Below are positions 14,306-18,494 of a DNA stretch of 18,494 nucleotides, piece by piece. Made by a program: the position numbers and the translations under genes. Each line of letters begins with the position of its first letter. Positions within the stretch are counted from its first letter, which is position 1. The notes under the pieces are model-generated. The model was not told the DNA's origin. It was given only the letters and a program-made list of their open reading frames with translations, and searched no databases. The DNA lies in assembly GCA_937895695.1 (NCBI GenBank), contig CALBLM010000032.1:1-18494 (forward strand). The letters run 5' to 3'. This DNA is from an uncultured Megasphaera sp. (GTDB lineage: Bacteria > Bacillota > Negativicutes > Veillonellales > Megasphaeraceae).

Positions 14306-15502
14306 TTACTTTAACAAGGCTTTCATAATTGCATAATAACACTGCGATACTTTTTTAAGCTGGTCTATTTCAATATATTCATTCACCGTATGGGCAATGT
14401 TTTCACGAGACGGCCCCATGCCAATGGTCTTGATACCTGCTTCCCCAGCATAATGGCTACCATTCGTACAGAAATTATATTGTGTAATTTCCGGTGTAAA
14501 TCCTGCATCATGCAATTCTGTTACAACATCCTGTACAAAATCGGCATCTTTATCATACAACCAGCCTGGGAAAAATCGTTCCCCCGTAATATCCGTACCG
14601 GTATAACATTTTTCAGTACCCACAGAATAGGAAACTTTATACTTAGCTTCTGTATCTTTTTTCATGAGATCATCAAGAACGGCTTGTACCGGTTGTAATA
14701 CAGATTCTTTCGTTTCGCCTACCAGTAACCGGCGATCATACGTTGCACGGCAATAATCTGGAACAACAGACGCACCTGGATAGGGTGAAGATTTAATATC
14801 CGTTAATTCCAAAATGCCATCTCCTAATACATCATGATGAGGTGGTGTAATACCGCGAATGGCTTCAACGGCTTTGCAAATCTTATATACGGCATTAATC
14901 CCTTTTTCCGGATTTGCCGAATGGCACGGTTTACCAAAAGATTCCAATACTAATTCAGCTCGGCCACGCTGGCCAACTTTGACATTCAAATTGGATGCTT
15001 CCCCGATAATAACATAATCCGGTTTGACGGCTTTGCTAATTTGGCGTGCTGCGACACCTTCAAAACATTCTTCGTGTACAACACCTGCCATATAAATATC
15101 TCCGGCAAAATCATGCTGGCTGTCAGCTGCAAAAAATGAAGCGGCTGCAGCCATGGCAGCATCAGCGCCTTTCATATCGCTTGTACCTCTGCCGTAAATT
15201 TTGCCATCATGAATTTCTGCTGCAAAGGGAGGATACGTCCATTCCGATTCGTCCGGTACCGGAACCGTATCAATATGACCATCAAATAAAATGGTAGGGC
15301 CAGGACGATTGCCTTTAATATGACCGATCACATTGCCATACGTATCAATTTGAACATCATCAAATCCATGAGAAAGCATATAACTACGCAATGCATTGGC
15401 TACATTCTTTTCTTCCCCCGAATAACTGCGCTGGCGAATTAAGGTGCGGCATAATTCAATTACTTCATGAAATCTATCTTCACTAAACTTCGTATTCAAC
15501 AT
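14306..15502 (-). CDS. ygeY: YgeY: M20-family metallohydrolase of the purine/selenium-linked cluster
   Basis: A 398-aa cytosolic M20/ArgE/DapE-type zinc hydrolase. Metal and catalytic residues: LFDGHIDTV (H76, D78), GRGTSDMKG (D109), VVHEECFEG (catalytic E144 with ligand E145), IGEAS (E168) and AHTVNEY (H371). The dimerisation domain lies at about 175-290 (GRAELVLESFGKPCHSA). The family name 'putative selenium metabolism hydrolase' comes from co-occurrence; in purine clusters it is thought to remove an N-carbamoyl or similar acyl group and yield the diamino acid used by YgeX. Its place directly after ygeX (29-base gap) supports that. The ATG at 15502 follows AGGAGGGG. Acetylornithine deacetylase or succinyl-diaminopimelate desuccinylase are sequence relatives, less likely by context. 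Confidence 0.9.
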   Translation of the reverse strand: MLNTKFSEDRFHEVIELCRTLIRQRSYSGEEKNVANALRSYMLSHGFDDVQIDTYGNVIGHIKGNRPGPTILFDGHIDTVPVPDESEWTYPPFAAEIHDGKIYGRGTSDMKGADAAMAAAASFFAADSQHDFAGDIYMAGVVHEECFEGVAARQISKAVKPDYVIIGEASNLNVKVGQRGRAELVLESFGKPCHSANPEKGINAVYKICKAVEAIRGITPPHHDVLGDGILELTDIKSSPYPGASVVPDYCRATYDRRLLVGETKESVLQPVQAVLDDLMKKDTEAKYKVSYSVGTEKCYTGTDITGERFFPGWLYDKDADFVQDVVTELHDAGFTPEITQYNFCTNGSHYAGEAGIKTIGMGPSRENIAHTVNEYIEIDQLKKVSQCYYAIMKALLK

Positions 15503-15531
15503 CAGTACCCCTCCTACTAAAGCCTATCTCT

Positions 15532-16728
15532 TTATTTTGCATAACTGCTGTCTTTGCCATCCCAAACAGTGGCTAAATAATTTTCTACATCTGTAGCCCC
15601 TTCTGTGCTAAAGCATAGGACGACAGAATTTTCATCCAACTGTAACATGCGACGCATATCGGCATAGTTGTCATTTGTCAAAATTTCAAAAACAGCTCCC
15701 GATGCAGATGCCCCGCTTTCACCGGATATCACTCTTGTATCTCCGTCCAACGGAGCTCCCAACATACGCATGCCTTTCGCTGCAACGTAATCTTCACACC
15801 GCAGTGCATAATCAGCATAACTTTCTAACACACGCCAACCCACATCGCATGGTTCGCCACAAGCAAGTCCTGCCATAATTGTCTTCATATCGCCTTCTGC
15901 AAAATGAAGCTTACCGTCGCCAGCTTTTGCCGTGCGGAAAATACAATCAGCTGTATTCGGTTCGACAATCGTAATAATCGGTTTATCTTTACCCTGATAT
16001 ACATTGGAAAAGAAACCAGTTACAGCTCCAGCAAGAGCACCTACACCAGCCTGTATAAAAATATGCGTTGGCTTTTTAGGAAGTTGCATATACGCTTCCA
16101 AAGCCATCGTGCCATATCCTTGAATAATCCAGCGGGGAATATCTTGATATCCTTCCCACGATGTATCTTGTACCATAACCCAGCCATATTTTTCGGCATT
16201 GCTGTTTGCTAACCGAACGGCATCATCATATACCATATCTGTAATTGACGCTTCCGCATTTTCTGCCTGAATATTGTGTAACCGTTCTAAGCTGCTTCCT
16301 TTCGGCATGTAAACGACGGATTTCTGTTTGAGCTGATTCGCTGTCCATGCCACACCACGGCCATGATTGCCATCCGTTGCTGTAACAAAGGTTAAATCTC
16401 CCAACTTATTGTGTATTTCAGGAGAAATCATCTTATTATAGGGGAGATCGGCAATATCCATTCCCAACCGTTTGGCAATATAACTACCAATCGCAAAGCT
16501 TCCACCTAACACCTTAAATGCATTTAACCCAAATCGATAGGATTCATCTTTAACAAAAAAATTCTTTATTTTCAATTTCTGAGCTAAGTGATTTAATTCT
16601 ACCAAAGGCGTTGGCTGATACACCGGAAAAGATTGGTGAAATTCCCGAACTTTTTTGGCATGTTCCAAATCAAGAAATGAAATATCGTTTACACCTTTCT
16701 TTTCCGATGAAAATTTAATGATATCCAT
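15532..16728 (-). CDS. ygeX: 2,3-Diaminopropionate ammonia-lyase
   Basis: A 398-aa PLP enzyme, the same length as E. coli YgeX, of fold type II. It converts 2,3-diaminopropionate (both stereoisomers in the enterobacterial enzymes) to pyruvate and two ammonia. The PLP lysine is K72 in GLNAFKVLGGSFA; D119 in ATDGNHGRG corresponds to the aspartate proposed to act on the D-isomer; the phosphate-binding glycine loop is QAGVGALAG. Further family signatures are VVYMPKGSS and SGESGASASG. In this operon it would be the final carbon-releasing step, giving pyruvate for fermentation plus nitrogen. It is the first gene of the unit: an AAGGAG site stands 8 bases before the ATG at 16728, with a promoter and attenuator-like hairpin upstream. 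Threonine dehydratase and threonine synthase are more distant relatives; the whole-length YgeX pattern makes them unlikely. Confidence 0.95.
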   Translation of the reverse strand: MDIIKFSSEKKGVNDISFLDLEHAKKVREFHQSFPVYQPTPLVELNHLAQKLKIKNFFVKDESYRFGLNAFKVLGGSFAIGSYIAKRLGMDIADLPYNKMISPEIHNKLGDLTFVTATDGNHGRGVAWTANQLKQKSVVYMPKGSSLERLHNIQAENAEASITDMVYDDAVRLANSNAEKYGWVMVQDTSWEGYQDIPRWIIQGYGTMALEAYMQLPKKPTHIFIQAGVGALAGAVTGFFSNVYQGKDKPIITIVEPNTADCIFRTAKAGDGKLHFAEGDMKTIMAGLACGEPCDVGWRVLESYADYALRCEDYVAAKGMRMLGAPLDGDTRVISGESGASASGAVFEILTNDNYADMRRMLQLDENSVVLCFSTEGATDVENYLATVWDGKDSSYAK

Positions 16729-16756
16729 AGTAACAGCTCCTTCAATCTATTCTCAT

Positions 16757-16798
16757 AAAAAAAGAGACGCTTAGAATAAAAACTTATTCCAAGCGTCT
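16757..16798 (-). terminator. Terminator/attenuator between the symporter gene and ygeX
   Basis: AGACGCTTAGAATAA (16765-16779) pairs with TTATTCCAAGCGTCT (16784-16798), 14 of 15 positions, loop of 4 bases. The minus-strand transcript then has UC followed by seven U (plus A 16757-16763). It can end symporter transcription. Because the only good ygeX promoter lies upstream of it and the ygeX ATG is just 36 bases beyond its stem, it also sits in the ygeX leader and could work as an attenuator. Confidence 0.88.
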
Positions 16799-16830
16799 TT
16801 GCTTATCAACTTATTCTCTTTTTAAGACAA

Positions 16831-16859
16831 AGTTTATCTCAGTTTGAGAAAAAAGTCAA
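16831..16859 (-). promoter_or_regulatory. Sigma-70-type promoter of the ygeX (purine) operon with operator-like palindrome
   Basis: On the minus strand TTGACT (plus 16854-16859), a 17-base spacer and TAAACT (plus 16831-16836): 5/6 and 4/6 matches to the -35/-10 consensus at the ideal distance. The spacer contains the inverted repeat TCTCA-GTT-TGAGA (16837-16849) abutting the -10 box, well placed for a repressor. Expected start is near 16824, giving a ~96-base leader that includes the hairpin at 16765-16798. Confidence 0.65.
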
Positions 16860-16893
16860 GCCTAAATCTATAAAGTATATCCAATTTTTATCT

Positions 16894-18354
16894 TTATGAT
16901 TCATGAATATCTGGCACCAAATTCGTTGTTTCTTTTTCAGGCGGGCATAATTTAGATACAACAACGAATGAGATACAAGCTGCAATTAATCCAGGAATAA
17001 TAGGTTGACTAATGGGAATTCCAAAAATACTGCCACCCGAAAAATTTTGCATATAAATAACAACTACAGTTCCTACAAGTAAAGAAGCCAATGTACCAGA
17101 AGTAGACGCTCCCTTCCAATAATGGCCTAATACATACGGGAAGAAAGCTCCAGCTGCCCGGAATGTAAATGAAAACATCAAGATAGTAATAATACTGGAT
17201 GTATTAAATACTGCTACACACAATGATAACAATCCGCAAATAATCATGACAGTGCGTGCTATTTTCATAACCATTTCATCACTTGCCTTAGGATTGATGT
17301 ATTCTCGATATATATCATTAGCAAAAATTGAACCGGCCCCTAATAAATCAGAGCTAGCACTAGACATAGTTGCTGAAATAACACCGGCAAATAATATGCC
17401 ACAAATCAGCGGTGGCATAGCACGAACAGCTAATATAGGCAAAGCATATCGAGAACCTACGCTTTGAAATAATGCAGGATCAAACATTCCCATATTCACT
17501 AAAGCTAAAACAGTAACACCCAAAATTGCCGGAATAAACCCATAGACAAAATTAATAACAGCTGCTGCAATGGAACCTTGCTGTGCAGCCTTACCGTCAC
17601 GAGCAGCGTAATAGCGAGATACTGCTTCCTGACCAACTGTAAATGTAGCGATATACATAATAACTAGACCAACAACATCAATGAAGCTATAGCCATGAAA
17701 AAGGTCAAATGTTTCCGGTGGTACATTCGCTACAATAACGTTCCAACCACCAGCTAAGTGAAAAGCAAATGGAATAGCAATTGCCATACCAAAAACAATA
17801 AAAAATACCTGTATAAAATCTGTCAATGTAACACTCCAAAGTCCCCCCATAACAGAATAAAGTGTTACAATGGCACAAATAATAATAACGGATACTTGAA
17901 AACTAAGTCCCAACATGGTAGACAATATAACAGAGGAAGCAATCATTTGTCCTGCAGTTAATCCAATTAATGGCAATAACATGATAATAGCTGTAATCAA
18001 TCCAGAAGTTCTACCATACCGACGGCGAAAATATTCTGGTACGGTCTTAACATTAGCATCGCGAAATTTCGGTGCCAAAATTGTTAAAATAACAAAAGCA
18101 AATCCCATAGCAATAACATACCAAGCAGAGCTAATACCATATTTTCCCATTCCTTGTTGTACAACACCTAATGAACTACCCCCACCAATTTCTGTTGCAG
18201 CTAACGTACCTGCCATAAGAATAGGGCCTAAACGACGTCCTGCCACCATAAAATCTTTATTGCTTGAAATTTTATTTTTCGCATACCAACCAACAAACAG
18301 CATACAGCCCATATAGGCAATAACAACGGCAATGACAATCCATGAAACGGTCAT
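16894..18354 (-). CDS. Sodium:solute symporter (SSS family), substrate unknown
   Basis: A 486-aa polytopic inner-membrane protein with about 13 predicted helices, standard for the SSS family (PutP/PanF/SGLT type). Typical segments: SNKDFMVAGRRLG after TM1, ATEIGGGSSLG in the first repeat, TVGQEAVSRYYAARDGKAAQ (240-258) and ISATMSSASSDLLGAGSIFANDIYREY (326-352). The serines of MSSASS match the Na2 sodium-site region of this family. The start at 18354 is chosen because GGGGGA sits 6 bases before it and the first helix begins at once; the upstream in-frame ATG at 18393 lies within a leader hairpin. It precedes the purine operon in the same direction but is divided from it by a promoter and a terminator. 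It may import a purine-derived ureide, amino acid or carboxylate, but no residue pins down the substrate. Confidence 0.9.
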   Translation of the reverse strand: MTVSWIVIAVVIAYMGCMLFVGWYAKNKISSNKDFMVAGRRLGPILMAGTLAATEIGGGSSLGVVQQGMGKYGISSAWYVIAMGFAFVILTILAPKFRDANVKTVPEYFRRRYGRTSGLITAIIMLLPLIGLTAGQMIASSVILSTMLGLSFQVSVIIICAIVTLYSVMGGLWSVTLTDFIQVFFIVFGMAIAIPFAFHLAGGWNVIVANVPPETFDLFHGYSFIDVVGLVIMYIATFTVGQEAVSRYYAARDGKAAQQGSIAAAVINFVYGFIPAILGVTVLALVNMGMFDPALFQSVGSRYALPILAVRAMPPLICGILFAGVISATMSSASSDLLGAGSIFANDIYREYINPKASDEMVMKIARTVMIICGLLSLCVAVFNTSSIITILMFSFTFRAAGAFFPYVLGHYWKGASTSGTLASLLVGTVVVIYMQNFSGGSIFGIPISQPIIPGLIAACISFVVVSKLCPPEKETTNLVPDIHES

Positions 18355-18373
18355 TTCAACTCCCCCTTTTAAT

Positions 18374-18421
18374 AAAAAAACACTGCTATACAACGATTAG
18401 TGTTGTAATCACAGTGCCTTT
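18374..18421 (-). promoter_or_regulatory. Terminator-like hairpin in the symporter leader (possible attenuator)
   Basis: On the transcribed strand AAAGGCACTG pairs with CAGTGTTTTT (two G-U), and inside it TACAAC (plus 18402-18407) pairs with GTTGTA (plus 18389-18394) around a 7-base loop; seven U follow (plus A 18374-18380). Only 7 bases separate the U-run from the GGGGGA ribosome site, leaving no room for a promoter in between. It is either the terminator of a gene beyond the window or, more likely, a leader attenuator for the symporter. Confidence 0.6.
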
Positions 18422-18494
18422 ACTGTCGATATCTTGTTTTTATTGGCTATTCATCAACCTTAAAATTATCTGAAAATTTGTATACCCCCTTTAA
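18422..18494. other. Right-edge noncoding stretch, probable symporter promoter region
   Basis: Seventy-three bases with no open frame of note. On the minus strand a GATAAT box could be a -10 element, but its -35 would fall at or beyond the window edge, so no promoter can be called with confidence. Confidence 0.25.

Noticed and set aside
18355..18393. Symporter start at 18393
   Set aside because: It falls in the leader hairpin, has no ribosome site, and adds residues before the first helix not expected in the family.
1..18494. CRISPR arrays, tRNA/rRNA genes, insertion sequences, prophage or attachment sites
   Set aside because: No regularly spaced repeats, cloverleaf-like sequences, transposase or integrase motifs were seen on either strand.

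Overview
The window looks like chromosomal DNA of an AT-leaning anaerobic Firmicute. By eye G+C is roughly 40-45%. Strong AGGAGG-type ribosome sites, Rho-independent terminators and an anaerobic purine-catabolism gene set fit a fermenting gut or oral anaerobe. Negativicutes (Veillonella/Megasphaera/Dialister-like) is my guess, held with low confidence because no taxonomic marker gene is present.

Layout. Plus strand, 1-2084: the 3' part of a membrane-bound GGDEF protein with a C-terminal PAS-like domain, cut by the window edge, then a YgjP/SprT-like zinc metalloprotease. A strong bidirectional terminator at 2086-2137 separates these from everything else, which is on the minus strand. Read in the direction of transcription (right to left), the minus strand holds a sodium:solute symporter (16894-18354), then eight closely spaced genes: ygeX, ygeY, hyuA, a D-aminoacylase-family amidohydrolase, an NCS2 xanthine/urate-type permease, ssnA, a short form of ygfK, and an xdhD-type fused molybdenum hydroxylase ending at 3942. 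A terminator (3725-3764) closes this unit. Last comes aspA (aspartase, 2161-3597), with its own leader.

How the genes work together. The set ygeX-ygeY-hyuA-ssnA-ygfK-xdhD matches the gene cluster linked to anaerobic purine/uric acid breakdown in E. coli and gut Firmicutes. The permease would import xanthine or urate. XdhD and YgfK would carry out redox chemistry on the purine ring. SsnA, HyuA, the D-aminoacylase-like protein and YgeY would open and trim the rings and acyl/carbamoyl groups. YgeX would convert 2,3-diaminopropionate to pyruvate and ammonia. Exact step order is inferred from family knowledge, not seen here.

Most unusual points: (1) YgfK is only 548 aa and lacks the central FAD/NAD(P) oxidoreductase region of the ~1,030-aa E. 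coli protein, and no FAD subunit for XdhD is present, so the electron partner is unknown. (2) The carbamoyltransferase ygeW and a carbamate kinase are absent from the window, while an extra D-aminoacylase-family enzyme with an altered metal-site motif is present. (3) Three leaders (symporter, ygeX, permease) carry terminator-like hairpins just upstream of the ribosome site. The permease leader is a long interrupted stem that looks like a riboswitch-type element but does not match the classical purine aptamer. No tRNA, rRNA, CRISPR or insertion sequence was seen.
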